From contig PMSN01000011.1 of NCBI GenBank assembly GCA_003167555.1, positions 62,001 to 126,000 on the forward strand: a stretch of DNA of 64,000 nt, written 5' to 3'. Shown in pieces: positions 8,888 through 18,680 of the stretch (its first letter is position 1; each line of letters starts with the position of its first letter). This DNA is from Spartobacteria bacterium. Its GTDB lineage: Bacteria > Verrucomicrobiota > Verrucomicrobiia > Chthoniobacterales > UBA10450. A program made the position numbers and the translations under genes. The notes below the pieces were generated by a model, which ran no database searches, was not told the DNA's origin, and saw only the letters and a program-made list of their open reading frames with translations.

Positions 8888-11800
8888 ATGAAACCTCCCG
8901 AGACTCCGCGCCTCCGCCGGCCCCAAGATTTCTCGAACGAGGAACGATGCGGCGTTTCGTTTTGGCCTTATCTCCCCGCTCTGTTGCTTGCGTTAAACGT
9001 GCTTTTGCTAGGCACGGCCTGCCAGCGCGCCGAAGAAGGCACGGTGCCTAACGATGAAGCGAAGCAGGCTGGGCTATCCGCGCAGGATTTTCGCTACCCG
9101 ATCACGGACAAACAAAATTTTTTCCGCGGCATGGACGTGGTCGCAGCTTCCCGGGCGAGGCCCGATCAACTTCTCGATCGAGAGGATCTGAAGGCCGGAG
9201 ACCAGCCCGGTCCGAGACCGCTGGCCGATGTCGTTCGCAGCAAAAACGAAATCCTGGGCCGCAACACCTGGATGATCTGGTGTGCCGGGAACGAACAATT
9301 CTGGGACTGGCTGGCCGGGCATAGTTACGGATTTACCGATCTGCTCAAGTTAGTCGATAGCCGGACGCGTCCTAATCGATTCAAGAACGCGGGCCTGATC
9401 AATGAGCCGGGAATGCGGGAAGCGGCGAAGCCTGATGAGAATGGACTCTGGATCGATGTCCCCACCGTCGATGAAGCGCGTCCTCCCGCGCCGCCTGTGA
9501 ATATCTACGGCAAATCGAGCGGCGTTATCGGCTTGCGACTGTTTCCCAATCCCAAGTTCGAGCAGGCAAAGGCAAAATGGGATCCGAAGCGTTACTACGA
9601 GGACCCAAGCTATTTCAACGATCCCAATCTACAGCGTCCCTACCGCGTCGGAATGAGTTGCGCGTTTTGTCATGCCTCGTTTCACCCGCTTAATCCGCCG
9701 ACTAATGTAGCCGAGCCTCGCTGGGAAAACATCTCGGGCAACATTGGTGCGCAGTATCTCCGGATCCGAGCGGTCTTCGGAAATCTCCTGCAAAAGGATA
9801 ACTTCGTCTACCACCTCCTGGACGCCCAGCCGCCCGGCACAACTGATACTTCGCTCATTCCTTCGGATAACTTGAATAATCCGAATGCGATGAACGCAAT
9901 CTTCCAGCTGCCCCAGCGCGTGGTCCGCTCATTCGTAAATCCTCCCGAAGAACTGCGGGGCGACAGCCTCACGCAACCTACGGTTTGGGCTCACCCCACG
10001 GAGGCATTGCCACCATTGCCGGGCGGCGAGGACGCGGGGTTCGTCTGGCAAGCCAATCCGCAAACGGGCAAGCTCGACTATCGCGGATATGAAGTAGACA
10101 AGGTCCCTTCTGCTCTGTGGGACGCCTTTGAGAAAAGCGGCCTCCTTGAGCGCGTCAAGAATTCCAATAATAACGAGAATAATTTCGACAAGCACCGTTA
10201 CGTGCCTCGCGTCCTTTTCGATGGCGCGGACTCCATAGGCGCGTGGGGAGCGCTCGCCCGGGTCTTCCTTAACATCGGCTGCTTCGGCAACCAGTGGGTG
10301 CGACTGCATACTGCGCTCATTGGCTTTACGCCGCAAAAAGCCTTTCGATTGGAAGACCTGGTCCAGCACTCCACCTCGTGGGCGGCCACTCAGGAACGCG
10401 TCGCTCCTTTGCGGGATTATTTCCTGAAGATCACGCCACCGATGCCACTTCTCGCCGCAAAAGGCGCGGACGCGAAAACCAAGCCGATCGACGTAGTGAA
10501 GATCAAAGCGAATTTGAAGAAAGAGGATATTGACGGCGCTAACACGGCTTTGACCATCAATGCGAAGGAGTGGGAACGAGTCAGCGGAACCGAGCGCGAG
10601 CGAGCGAGCAAGGACCTGGAAAGCGAACGAGCCAAGAGGATCGATGTTAGCCAGCTAAAGAGGGGTCGGAAGGTATTCGCGAATAACTGTATCGTTTGTC
10701 ACTCCAGCATCCAGCCGGAAAACGATTCCACGCTGCCCACTGAGGATGAATTGAGCAACCGGCGCAAGCAACTCTTTGCGGAATGGGCTAAGGCCGGCGA
10801 GTTCTGGGATCACGATCCTGGCCGTTGGTTGCAGGATGATGCTTATAGAAAATGGGCGGAAGCGACTGTGGAAAGTCCCGACTTCTGGAAGAATAATTTT
10901 CTCTCCTCGGACTACCGGATACCCATTACGATTGTGGGAACCAATCCCGCCCGCTCTCTGGGCACCAATGGCCTGGACGGCCATATGTGGTCGGACTTCA
11001 CTTCCCTCAGTTACAAACAACTGCCGTCGGTCGGGTCGATAAAGTATTTCAATCCTTATGCGGGAGCTCATGGTGAAGAACAGACATTTATGCCGCGGCA
11101 CCAGGCGCCCAAAGGCTCACCCGAAGGAGGAGGAGGCGTAGGGTTCTATCGCCCGGCTTCGCTCGTATCGGTCTGGACAAGCGCGCCGCTGCTTCACAAT
11201 AACAGTCTGGGCCTCTTCAATAACGATCCATCGGTCGATGGCCGTCTGATCGCGTTTGATGATGCTATTCGCAAACTACTGTGGCCGGCCAAGCGGCTCG
11301 AAAGCTCCAGTTATAACGAAGCCACGCCCGAACGCCTGAAGGAAGATCACGGCCTGATCTGGCGCACCACTGAGGTTACCTACATAACTCTTCCGGGACA
11401 GTATGTGCCTTCGTTTCTGGTAAAGATTCCTGCTATCCAGAACATCGAGAAATGGTATGCCGGCTGGGCGCCAGAACATCCGCTGGCGCAAAGGGTTTTT
11501 TCCATTCCATGGCTCCCTGGTGCAATCCTTTTTGTGATCGCCTATCTCTGCTTCGTCCTGGTGGGACGTAAGCGAAGCACTGATCCCGCGGTTGTCCTCC
11601 GCCGAAGGTGGTGGGCGCGGGGTCTGGGATACGCCGCCATCATTCTCGGATTACTCATCAGCGCGTTTCTTTATCTCTTGAGCGGGCGCCTGGGCGATGT
11701 CCGCCTTGGACCCGTACCAAAGGGCACGCCAGTCAGCCTCCTGGCTAACACTAATCCTGATGCCGATCCGACCGAATTGAAGAAGGCGGTCCTTGGCTCA

Positions 11801-12004
11801 CTGGAAGTACTGGCCGATATAGAATCGCGGCACCTTCCCCCGGATGAAGCACGCAAGCTCATGCGAGATAAAGTAGCTCCTGCCTTAATGAAGGTGAGTA
11901 AGTGCCCCGATTTCGTGATGGACGAAGGGCATTACTTCAAATGGTTCGAAGCGATGAGCGATGAAGACAAGAATGCATTAATCGAGCTCTTGAAGACCTT
12001 TTAA
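8888..12004 (+). CDS. Large two-heme cytochrome c with C-terminal membrane anchor
   Basis: This 1038-aa protein has an N-terminal hydrophobic export segment (LPALLLALNVLLLGTAC) and two heme c sites, CAFCH at 258-262 and CIVCH at 601-605. Near residue 120, GRNTWMIWCAGNEQFWDWLA, and the region before the first heme (GMSCAFCH...LNPP...WENI) recall the RoxA/cytochrome-c-peroxidase-like di-heme group that includes rubber oxygenase. That resemblance is from memory and is moderate. Two membrane helices lie near residues 875-895 and 915-935, with a short periplasmic tail. It sits 20 bp before the GMC-patatin fusion gene. A c-type cytochrome accepting electrons from a GMC flavoenzyme is a known arrangement, so the two probably form an electron-transfer pair. 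Confidence 0.8.
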   Translation: MKPPETPRLRRPQDFSNEERCGVSFWPYLPALLLALNVLLLGTACQRAEEGTVPNDEAKQAGLSAQDFRYPITDKQNFFRGMDVVAASRARPDQLLDREDLKAGDQPGPRPLADVVRSKNEILGRNTWMIWCAGNEQFWDWLAGHSYGFTDLLKLVDSRTRPNRFKNAGLINEPGMREAAKPDENGLWIDVPTVDEARPPAPPVNIYGKSSGVIGLRLFPNPKFEQAKAKWDPKRYYEDPSYFNDPNLQRPYRVGMSCAFCHASFHPLNPPTNVAEPRWENISGNIGAQYLRIRAVFGNLLQKDNFVYHLLDAQPPGTTDTSLIPSDNLNNPNAMNAIFQLPQRVVRSFVNPPEELRGDSLTQPTVWAHPTEALPPLPGGEDAGFVWQANPQTGKLDYRGYEVDKVPSALWDAFEKSGLLERVKNSNNNENNFDKHRYVPRVLFDGADSIGAWGALARVFLNIGCFGNQWVRLHTALIGFTPQKAFRLEDLVQHSTSWAATQERVAPLRDYFLKITPPMPLLAAKGADAKTKPIDVVKIKANLKKEDIDGANTALTINAKEWERVSGTERERASKDLESERAKRIDVSQLKRGRKVFANNCIVCHSSIQPENDSTLPTEDELSNRRKQLFAEWAKAGEFWDHDPGRWLQDDAYRKWAEATVESPDFWKNNFLSSDYRIPITIVGTNPARSLGTNGLDGHMWSDFTSLSYKQLPSVGSIKYFNPYAGAHGEEQTFMPRHQAPKGSPEGGGGVGFYRPASLVSVWTSAPLLHNNSLGLFNNDPSVDGRLIAFDDAIRKLLWPAKRLESSSYNEATPERLKEDHGLIWRTTEVTYITLPGQYVPSFLVKIPAIQNIEKWYAGWAPEHPLAQRVFSIPWLPGAILFVIAYLCFVLVGRKRSTDPAVVLRRRWWARGLGYAAIILGLLISAFLYLLSGRLGDVRLGPVPKGTPVSLLANTNPDADPTELKKAVLGSLEVLADIESRHLPPDEARKLMRDKVAPALMKVSKCPDFVMDEGHYFKWFEAMSDEDKNALIELLKTF

Positions 12005-12023
12005 TTACCTAGCCAGTTAACCT

Positions 12024-15000
12024 ATGAGAGCTGATGCCTCCCGCGAAGAAGTGGAATTCGATTACATCGTGGTCGGTTCGGGCGCGGGCGGCGGACCGCT
12101 CGCGGCCCGTCTCGCCCAGGGAGGCAAACGTGTTCTTGTTATCGAAGCGGGCTCGAATCCAGCCGACCTTCCGCCCACGGCCGGTCCTCGTGAAGTAAGC
12201 GCGGCTCCTTCCTTCAACGGTCTCGCGTCCGAACATCCGGACCTTAGCTGGGAGTTCTTTGTAAAACACTACACCAATCCGCCGCCTAACCCTAACGGTT
12301 CGCCCTCTGATCCCAAAGAGAATATTGACCCGGACGACGAGGAGCGGACGGGCATTTTTTATCCGCGCGCGGCGGCCCTGGGAGGTTGCACGATTCACAA
12401 CGCGATGATCACCATCTGCGGACCTGATTCCGACTGGGATGACCTGGCTGACTTTGTCCGTGATGACTCCTGGCGCGCGGAAACGATGCGGCCTTATTTT
12501 GAACGCCTCGAGCGCAACCAATACTTCAAGCAATCCAAGCCACCGCGCACCCGCTGGGGCCGGATCTGGGCTAACATTTGCTGGCTCTTTTGGCGCGAGC
12601 CCGACTATACCAACGGCCGCCATGGTTATGAAGGGTGGCTGCGAACAAGTGTCACCGATCTAAGTATCGGCTTGAAGGATATTCAGTTGATAAAAATGCT
12701 CAAGGCTGCCCTTTGGCAGGCCAATCAGGCGGGTATTGATCGTTTTGCTACTTTCGTTCGCCACTTTCTGCGCGGCGGGGTAAGACGCACAAGGGAAACT
12801 CTCGATCCGAACCACGCCCGGACCCAGGCTGAAACCCCCGAGGGTCTCGCGCTCATTCCGTTAGCCGTCTGTGGCGAGAATGGGCTGCCCGACGACGATG
12901 GCAATCCATCGTTAAGCAGGCGAGGACATCGCTCGAGTCCGCGGGAGTTTCTCCTCGAGATCCAGGCACAATACCCGGAAAGACTTGTGATCGAGACTAA
13001 GTGCTTTGTAACTGAGATCCTCTTTGAAGAAGATCCACCGCTTCGGGCTATTGGAGTCAGGTTTCTGCGAGGCGAGAAGCTTTACCACGCCCATCCTACC
13101 TATAACTCTCCTCCCACCGGGACCGAGGAGTACCGCGTGAGAAAAGGTGGTGAGGTTATCCTCTGCGGCGGTTCCTTCAATACACCTCAACTGCTCATGC
13201 TCTCCGGCATCGGCGATCGAGAACATCTCGAGGAGCAGGGAATTGAGTGCCGGGTCCATTCTCCGGGAGTGGGCCGCAACCTGCATGATCGCTACGAGGT
13301 CACAGTAGTGAGCGAGATGGAAGAGAACTTTGAGCTCCTGGCCGGCGCCAAATTCCAACTGCCAATCGGCAGCGCGCAGCCAGACCCGTTTTTGGAACAG
13401 TGGCGCCAGCAAGGCGACGGACTCTATTCCAGCAATGGTTCGGTTGTTGGCATTCTGAAGCGTTCGCGGCCTGATCTGGCCCAGCCGGATTTGTTTATCT
13501 TCGGACTCCCATTGTCCTTCAAGGGCTATGAGCTCGGTTACTCGAAGGACCCGAAGCATAACTTTTTCACCTGGGCGATCCTGAAGGCGCGCACTCGCAA
13601 TCGCGATGGAACCGTAAGGTTGCGCAGCGATAATCCGCTCGTTACTCCAGACATTAACTTTCACTACTTTGAAGAAGAGTCTGGCCAGGTGGATAACGAT
13701 CAGGCTGATGATCTTCTCGCGATTGTGGATGGGGTGAAATTCGTGCGAAGCATTGCGAAGCACGCCCATCTCGTCGTCAAGCGCGAAGCTCACCCAGCCG
13801 TCATTGCTCCCGAGGACGACGACCTGGCGATCAAGGATTGGATCCGCCGCGAATCCTGGGGACACCATGCCTGCGGCACGTGCCGCATGGGACCGCCGGA
13901 AGACGAGAACGCCGTCCTGGATAGTAACTTTCGAGTGCTGGGCGAAGCGCCGAAGGAGGACGAAAAGCGTTCCAACCAGCCGGAAGGGGACGAAAAGCGC
14001 CCCTTCATTCCGGGACTAAGAGTCGTGGATGCCTCTATCTTCCCGAAAATCCCGGGCTACTTTATTGTGACCAATGTCTATATGGCGAGCGAGAAGGCCG
14101 CCGATGTGATTTTGGAGGAGGCGCGTTTCTCGTCGGTCCTCACGGATTCCGAGACCTATCCCGATGAATTTCGCAAACACGAGGCCAAAGCGATCCGTAC
14201 ACGCAGGTCAGAAGTAGACAAAGACCCGTCGAACCCGGACGCGGTCTCAATAGATCCGCTGTCCGGCGATCGATGGTCCGAGGATGTCACCGGGCTGGCG
14301 ATTTCAGGCGGGGGGATTCGCAGCGCGACGTTTAATCTTGGTCTCCTCCAAGCCCTGGCCAGAGTCCATTGCCTTCGCCGGATTGATTTTCTTTCCACGG
14401 TTTCCGGCGGCAGTTACATAGGTTCCTTCCTCGGTCGATTTTTTGATCGTCTGCGCTCGGAGCCCTTTGCCACGGGACAGCGTAACTCCGTTCATCCGGC
14501 GGCTGATCGCGTCGAACACGAACTGGTCGCGCCCGATTCGCTCGAGGTAAGATGGCTGCGCAAGAATGGCAATTACATAGCGCCGTCCAGCAAGGGGGAC
14601 GTGCAATTCGATCTCGCCGTTCTCGTTCGCAATCTTCTCAGTGCGCATTTCGTCGTCGGCACGCTGATCTTCGCGCTCTTCGGTCTTGCTAATGCCGTTC
14701 GTTACGGGCTCTTCGATAAGATCCTGGCGGTGCAAGGGCTCGTGCTGGCTAAGTCGGAGCTACCCATCGGACACCTGATCGAGGCGGGGCTTGGCGTTTT
14801 TTGGAGTCCCTGGTTTGTTCTGTGTGAGTTAATCCTGCTTTTTGCAGTGCTGCCCAGGATCATCGGTTACTGGATGGCATCCGAGGATATTCACGAGCGC
14901 TACAAATGGCCTCCTCTCCTTCTTGTCTTCATCTTTCTGGCCGCGCTGTTCTATCTCGGTCTCTACAACGGAACTCACTGGGAACCACTCTTTCTCGCCT

Positions 15001-17009
15001 TTTCTCTCTTGACCGCTTTTATCTGTGTTGAGCTGGCGTGGCGGCGAGGTCGCTATCAGGAGGACGCAACGGGGACTGGCGGCGAGGACACGCAAAAATC
15101 GCGCACTCGCAACTATCTCACCGTGGATTTGGGTCTTGCCCTGACCCTGGCCACCATGGCTTTGGCTTTTACATTAATCGACACCGCCGGGCATGCATTG
15201 CAGCAGTGGGTTGCCGGGAGCACCAGCTACACCGCGGCCTTTGCTAAATTCGGCGCATTACTTGTTGCTCTCATTCCGATCGCGCGAGGTGCGGCTTCTT
15301 TTTTAAGTAAAGGGCAGAAGGCGGGGCAGCCACCGTCAACCCTGGGTCGTATTTTCAAGACGGAGCTTACCGCCTTTCTTCTCGCCCTGGTGCTTCTGGC
15401 CGTGCCTTTAATTTTCTATTCCTTCGCCGCCCATGCCGCTTATCGCGGCGGTCTGGCCGTTTGGATCGGCGTCGTGACGACTTTTTTCGCGGTTGTTGTT
15501 TCCTTCATTCTTTCCCGTCCCGCAGCTCTGGCTTTTGTAAACCGCTCCTCGCTTGCGCAAACCTACGCCTCGCGTCTGGCCCGCACATTCCTCGGCGCTT
15601 CAAATCCACTTCGCCACCATCCGTTAGGCGCAAATATTAACGAGGTCACCGCCGGCGACGATGTGTCTAGTATTAGTGACTACCGTCCGCACCAAACGGG
15701 CGGTCCCTTGCATCTCATCAATGTAACACTTAACCAAACGGTCGACTTCAACTCTCAGCGAGGCAATCGCGACCGGAAAAGCGAGAGCATGGCTGTGAGC
15801 AGCCTGGGTCTGAGCATTGGCCGGAGATGGCACAGCCTGTGGACTCCTCCAACCGAACCGGCCTTGCGCGCGGACGGACCCGGGATCGTCGCCCAAGTCA
15901 ATGCCGAACAAATTATCATCACGCGGGACGGAAAAGCTCCCCGGGATGGTCAGGGACCCCAACAGGGAGTCTACCGCTATCGCCTCGCCGATTATGGCCT
16001 GCCATCCTCTCCCAACAGGTTGCCGGAGCCCTTTGTTGAGCTAGGCCAACTGGTGAAAGCAGACGACATCCTGGCGACGCGCTGGCAGTGCCACAAGCCG
16101 CATCGCGCGCGCATGCAACCGGTAGGCTGGCCCCGAGGAACCGAACACCCATTGCTCGATCAGAATGGCAGCCCGGCTCAATGCGCTGAGACTCTTTCTC
16201 TCCGCCAATGGATGGCTATCTCCGGCGCAGCCATAGCGCCCGGCCGCGGTCATGAGACGCGATTGGGCACCGCCCTCCTCTTCGGCTTGGCTAACCTACG
16301 GACCGGCTACTGGTGGGACAGTAGTGTCACCGACACGTCCCGAGCCGGTTTTCCCAGATTTACCTTTCTTCGCCGGCTCCTTTACCTCTTGCCGAGGGTC
16401 TTCCGCACCCAGTCTCTTCTTATTTCTGAGTGGATCGCGCGCTACCCCGGTCCTTGGGAACGCTATTGGTATCTCACTGATGGCGGATTTTTTGAAAACC
16501 TCGGCGCCTATGAGTTAATCCGACGCCGGGTTCCCCGCATTATCGTGAGCGATGCCGGAGAAGACCAAGCGTTTGAGTTCGCTTCGCTGGCAAATCTGGT
16601 CCGGAAGGCCCGAATCGATTTTTGCGCGGAGATCACCCCTTTCAAGCAGGATGAAATCCCTCTTTCGGTGCGGGATCTCATCGGTTCGATCGAGCAGTTA
16701 AAGCCAATACCCGGTCCGGGTGGCGATGGAGGTATTACTCCTACTCCCCAGCAAGGGGCGCTCTTCTGGGTAGACTATAAAAACCACCCCGGGACAAGAT
16801 CCGTCTTACTTTATCTCAAGGCCAAGCTTACCGGCAATGAATCGGCGGATGTCGCTAATTATCACGCTACCCATCCGGAGTTTCCTAATGAATCTACGGT
16901 AGATCAGTTCTTCAATGAAGACCAATGGGAGAGCTATCGGCAGCTAGGGGAACAGCTCGCTTCGGGATCTTTTGCCGATCCGGATTGGTTCTGGAATATC
17001 CCGGTTTGA
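12024..17009 (+). CDS. GMC oxidoreductase-patatin phospholipase fusion, membrane-embedded
   Basis: This 1661-aa protein joins two enzymes. Residues 1-700 are a GMC flavoprotein oxidoreductase: FAD loop VGSGAGGGP (17-25), GMC signature YPRAAALGGCTIHNA (113-127), a second signature GGSFNTPQLLMLSGIG, and the catalytic-type HH pair at 614-615 in WGHHACGTCRMG. From about 755 a patatin domain begins: oxyanion loop SGGGIRSA (761-768), nucleophile S794 in STVSGGSYIGS, and catalytic aspartate D1486 in DGGFFENLG. Between them, residues 865-1170 hold about eight membrane helices. The frame is continuous and both catalytic sets look intact, so this is a true fusion. It could hydrolyse a membrane lipid and oxidise an alcohol, passing electrons to the adjacent cytochrome c; that link is inference. 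Confidence 0.9.
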   Translation: MRADASREEVEFDYIVVGSGAGGGPLAARLAQGGKRVLVIEAGSNPADLPPTAGPREVSAAPSFNGLASEHPDLSWEFFVKHYTNPPPNPNGSPSDPKENIDPDDEERTGIFYPRAAALGGCTIHNAMITICGPDSDWDDLADFVRDDSWRAETMRPYFERLERNQYFKQSKPPRTRWGRIWANICWLFWREPDYTNGRHGYEGWLRTSVTDLSIGLKDIQLIKMLKAALWQANQAGIDRFATFVRHFLRGGVRRTRETLDPNHARTQAETPEGLALIPLAVCGENGLPDDDGNPSLSRRGHRSSPREFLLEIQAQYPERLVIETKCFVTEILFEEDPPLRAIGVRFLRGEKLYHAHPTYNSPPTGTEEYRVRKGGEVILCGGSFNTPQLLMLSGIGDREHLEEQGIECRVHSPGVGRNLHDRYEVTVVSEMEENFELLAGAKFQLPIGSAQPDPFLEQWRQQGDGLYSSNGSVVGILKRSRPDLAQPDLFIFGLPLSFKGYELGYSKDPKHNFFTWAILKARTRNRDGTVRLRSDNPLVTPDINFHYFEEESGQVDNDQADDLLAIVDGVKFVRSIAKHAHLVVKREAHPAVIAPEDDDLAIKDWIRRESWGHHACGTCRMGPPEDENAVLDSNFRVLGEAPKEDEKRSNQPEGDEKRPFIPGLRVVDASIFPKIPGYFIVTNVYMASEKAADVILEEARFSSVLTDSETYPDEFRKHEAKAIRTRRSEVDKDPSNPDAVSIDPLSGDRWSEDVTGLAISGGGIRSATFNLGLLQALARVHCLRRIDFLSTVSGGSYIGSFLGRFFDRLRSEPFATGQRNSVHPAADRVEHELVAPDSLEVRWLRKNGNYIAPSSKGDVQFDLAVLVRNLLSAHFVVGTLIFALFGLANAVRYGLFDKILAVQGLVLAKSELPIGHLIEAGLGVFWSPWFVLCELILLFAVLPRIIGYWMASEDIHERYKWPPLLLVFIFLAALFYLGLYNGTHWEPLFLAFSLLTAFICVELAWRRGRYQEDATGTGGEDTQKSRTRNYLTVDLGLALTLATMALAFTLIDTAGHALQQWVAGSTSYTAAFAKFGALLVALIPIARGAASFLSKGQKAGQPPSTLGRIFKTELTAFLLALVLLAVPLIFYSFAAHAAYRGGLAVWIGVVTTFFAVVVSFILSRPAALAFVNRSSLAQTYASRLARTFLGASNPLRHHPLGANINEVTAGDDVSSISDYRPHQTGGPLHLINVTLNQTVDFNSQRGNRDRKSESMAVSSLGLSIGRRWHSLWTPPTEPALRADGPGIVAQVNAEQIIITRDGKAPRDGQGPQQGVYRYRLADYGLPSSPNRLPEPFVELGQLVKADDILATRWQCHKPHRARMQPVGWPRGTEHPLLDQNGSPAQCAETLSLRQWMAISGAAIAPGRGHETRLGTALLFGLANLRTGYWWDSSVTDTSRAGFPRFTFLRRLLYLLPRVFRTQSLLISEWIARYPGPWERYWYLTDGGFFENLGAYELIRRRVPRIIVSDAGEDQAFEFASLANLVRKARIDFCAEITPFKQDEIPLSVRDLIGSIEQLKPIPGPGGDGGITPTPQQGALFWVDYKNHPGTRSVLLYLKAKLTGNESADVANYHATHPEFPNESTVDQFFNEDQWESYRQLGEQLASGSFADPDWFWNIPV

Positions 17010-17035
17010 GATAGGAGCTGCCGCAGACTTTCATC

Positions 17036-18409
17036 ATGCCCCCAGAGAACCGCCAACCGACCCCGACCATGACACTACTAACTCCTCATGCCTGCCGAAT
17101 ATCGTTAGGATCTCGCTTCCACCGGGCTTTCCTTGCCTTGGCGTTCCTTTTTCTCCCGCTTTCTCTCCGAGCATCGGACCATGCCGATCCGATCCATTTG
17201 CCTCAAGGTTTCGAGATTTTCGATGACGGCAAGCCTAACGCAGCTGCCACGGCTCGAGCGGCTGGCAATACGACGGACCTATTCGTCTTCCCAGTCGGGG
17301 CCGACGGCAAACTCGTCAATCTCCCTGGCAAGGACGCCAACGTTGACCTGGAGCCGGCTGAAGTGGCTCAAATCAAGGCGCTCGCCATTGTTTTTTGCGT
17401 CCGGCCCGGTCTAAGAAAGGCGCCTCCCCTGGACTTGTCGGAGTACACCTACTTCATTCACATAGATTTGCGCAGCCGCATTCTATTCGACAAGAAAGAC
17501 GAGCTCGCGCGTCACGGTGGCAGCATTCCGGAGCCGGAGAAAATCAGCCCCGATGTCACTGTTGAGATTCAACTCAACAATGACACGACTGTTAAGAAGC
17601 AAACGATTACCAGTCCTAGCAACATCTTCCACAATGCCGACAAAGTTCATATCTATAATGCGAAGACCTTAACACTGGAGGCAATTGCGAAAAGCCCGAA
17701 CGACATTCAGCTCTATACCGGGTATAATGCCAACCCCTTCATTTTCCCGAAATTTTTCGGCACGAATATTGTCTCGATGGTTCTGTTAATTCCCATCTCT
17801 TGTTTTCCAGAGGGTCAGCGAGATTGGCTTTTCTGGGGCGCAACAATCGGGAAAGACGGCAAGCAATTCGACCATGTGGGGCGCTCGCTCCGAACCCAGA
17901 ACCCCCGCTTTGATTTGCTCAACACTTATCCGCCCAAAGATCACGTCAGGGTGCTCAAAGCCGAAAGCGAGAATCCGAGTTTGATGCGAGACCTCTCTGT
18001 AAAGTTCGGTTTCGACTCGTTCTTCGCTTACCGGCCTTGGGACTTCACTCCTGACGTGATGATCTATAGCAACCGCTTCAATGTTGGCTATCCCAACGGG
18101 AGGCGGTTGGACGACGACGTCGCCGCGTTGCTCGCTCGTTATGGAGATACGCTCCTTTACGAGCTTTCCTACACCTCACCCAAGTTCCCGCGCGACACGA
18201 CCATTGATAAACCGTTTCTCCCGGATTTTCCTTACTTGGCTGCTCCCTGGCCTGACTCGCCAGTAAAGGCCGGACCAGCACTAAGTCCCAGGAACAAGGT
18301 CATCGTCGGAGCCATCGTTGGCGGCCTTCTTATTCTCGTGCTGTTCGCCGCGGTCGGATTCTGGTCTGTCATCAAGTCGCTTTTCCGCAAGCGTCCCGTC
18401 CCCGGTTAG
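17036..18409 (+). CDS. DUF4331-like protein with C-terminal membrane anchor
   Basis: This 457-aa protein has a signal sequence (HRAFLALAFLFLPLSLRA) followed by SDHADPIHL and, 35 residues later, TDLFVFPVGADGKLVNLPG. This is the DUF4331 opening also seen in the protein at 2891. Near the end PNGRRLDDDVAALLARYGD matches YGRRLEDQV in that protein. One membrane helix (VIVGAIVGGLLILVLFAAVG) lies close to the C-terminus. It starts 26 bp after the GMC-patatin gene and is probably in its operon. AGGAG at 17012-17016 is far from the ATG, and an alternative ATG lies at 17069. Function is unknown. Confidence 0.7.
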   Translation: MPPENRQPTPTMTLLTPHACRISLGSRFHRAFLALAFLFLPLSLRASDHADPIHLPQGFEIFDDGKPNAAATARAAGNTTDLFVFPVGADGKLVNLPGKDANVDLEPAEVAQIKALAIVFCVRPGLRKAPPLDLSEYTYFIHIDLRSRILFDKKDELARHGGSIPEPEKISPDVTVEIQLNNDTTVKKQTITSPSNIFHNADKVHIYNAKTLTLEAIAKSPNDIQLYTGYNANPFIFPKFFGTNIVSMVLLIPISCFPEGQRDWLFWGATIGKDGKQFDHVGRSLRTQNPRFDLLNTYPPKDHVRVLKAESENPSLMRDLSVKFGFDSFFAYRPWDFTPDVMIYSNRFNVGYPNGRRLDDDVAALLARYGDTLLYELSYTSPKFPRDTTIDKPFLPDFPYLAAPWPDSPVKAGPALSPRNKVIVGAIVGGLLILVLFAAVGFWSVIKSLFRKRPVPG

Positions 18410-18680
18410 TTTGACGATCCGATGCGTAGGCGCAAACGCAAGATCCGACGTGGAACCCTTCATTAAACTTGTTCGCGTTTTTGTGAAACGACCGATTGGG
18501 CTTAGACGGCGCAGACACTTTCATTGATGCGTTCCTTGGAAACAAACTAGACACCTATGCAGGCTTACTCGAGTTTCGAATCCCCGCGGGGCGAATCAAC
18601 AGACCGAACTCTACCAGAAAGAAAAGGTGTTACAGGGCCGAGATATCTGGCATCCTTTCCTCAACGGAAGGCAACAACGT
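18410..18680. other. Intergenic, no gene seen
   Basis: About 270 bp follow the DUF4331-like gene. Short open frames here look random. I see no strong hairpin with a T-tract and no convincing promoter. Confidence 0.4.

Noticed and set aside
8888-9040. A lipoprotein signal in the large cytochrome
   Set aside because: The cysteine after LLLGTA lacks the usual Leu/Val at position -3, so a plain export or anchor signal is safer.
12912-13868. A 318-aa minus-strand frame inside the GMC domain
   Set aside because: Antisense shadow of a strongly conserved coding region; composition is not natural.
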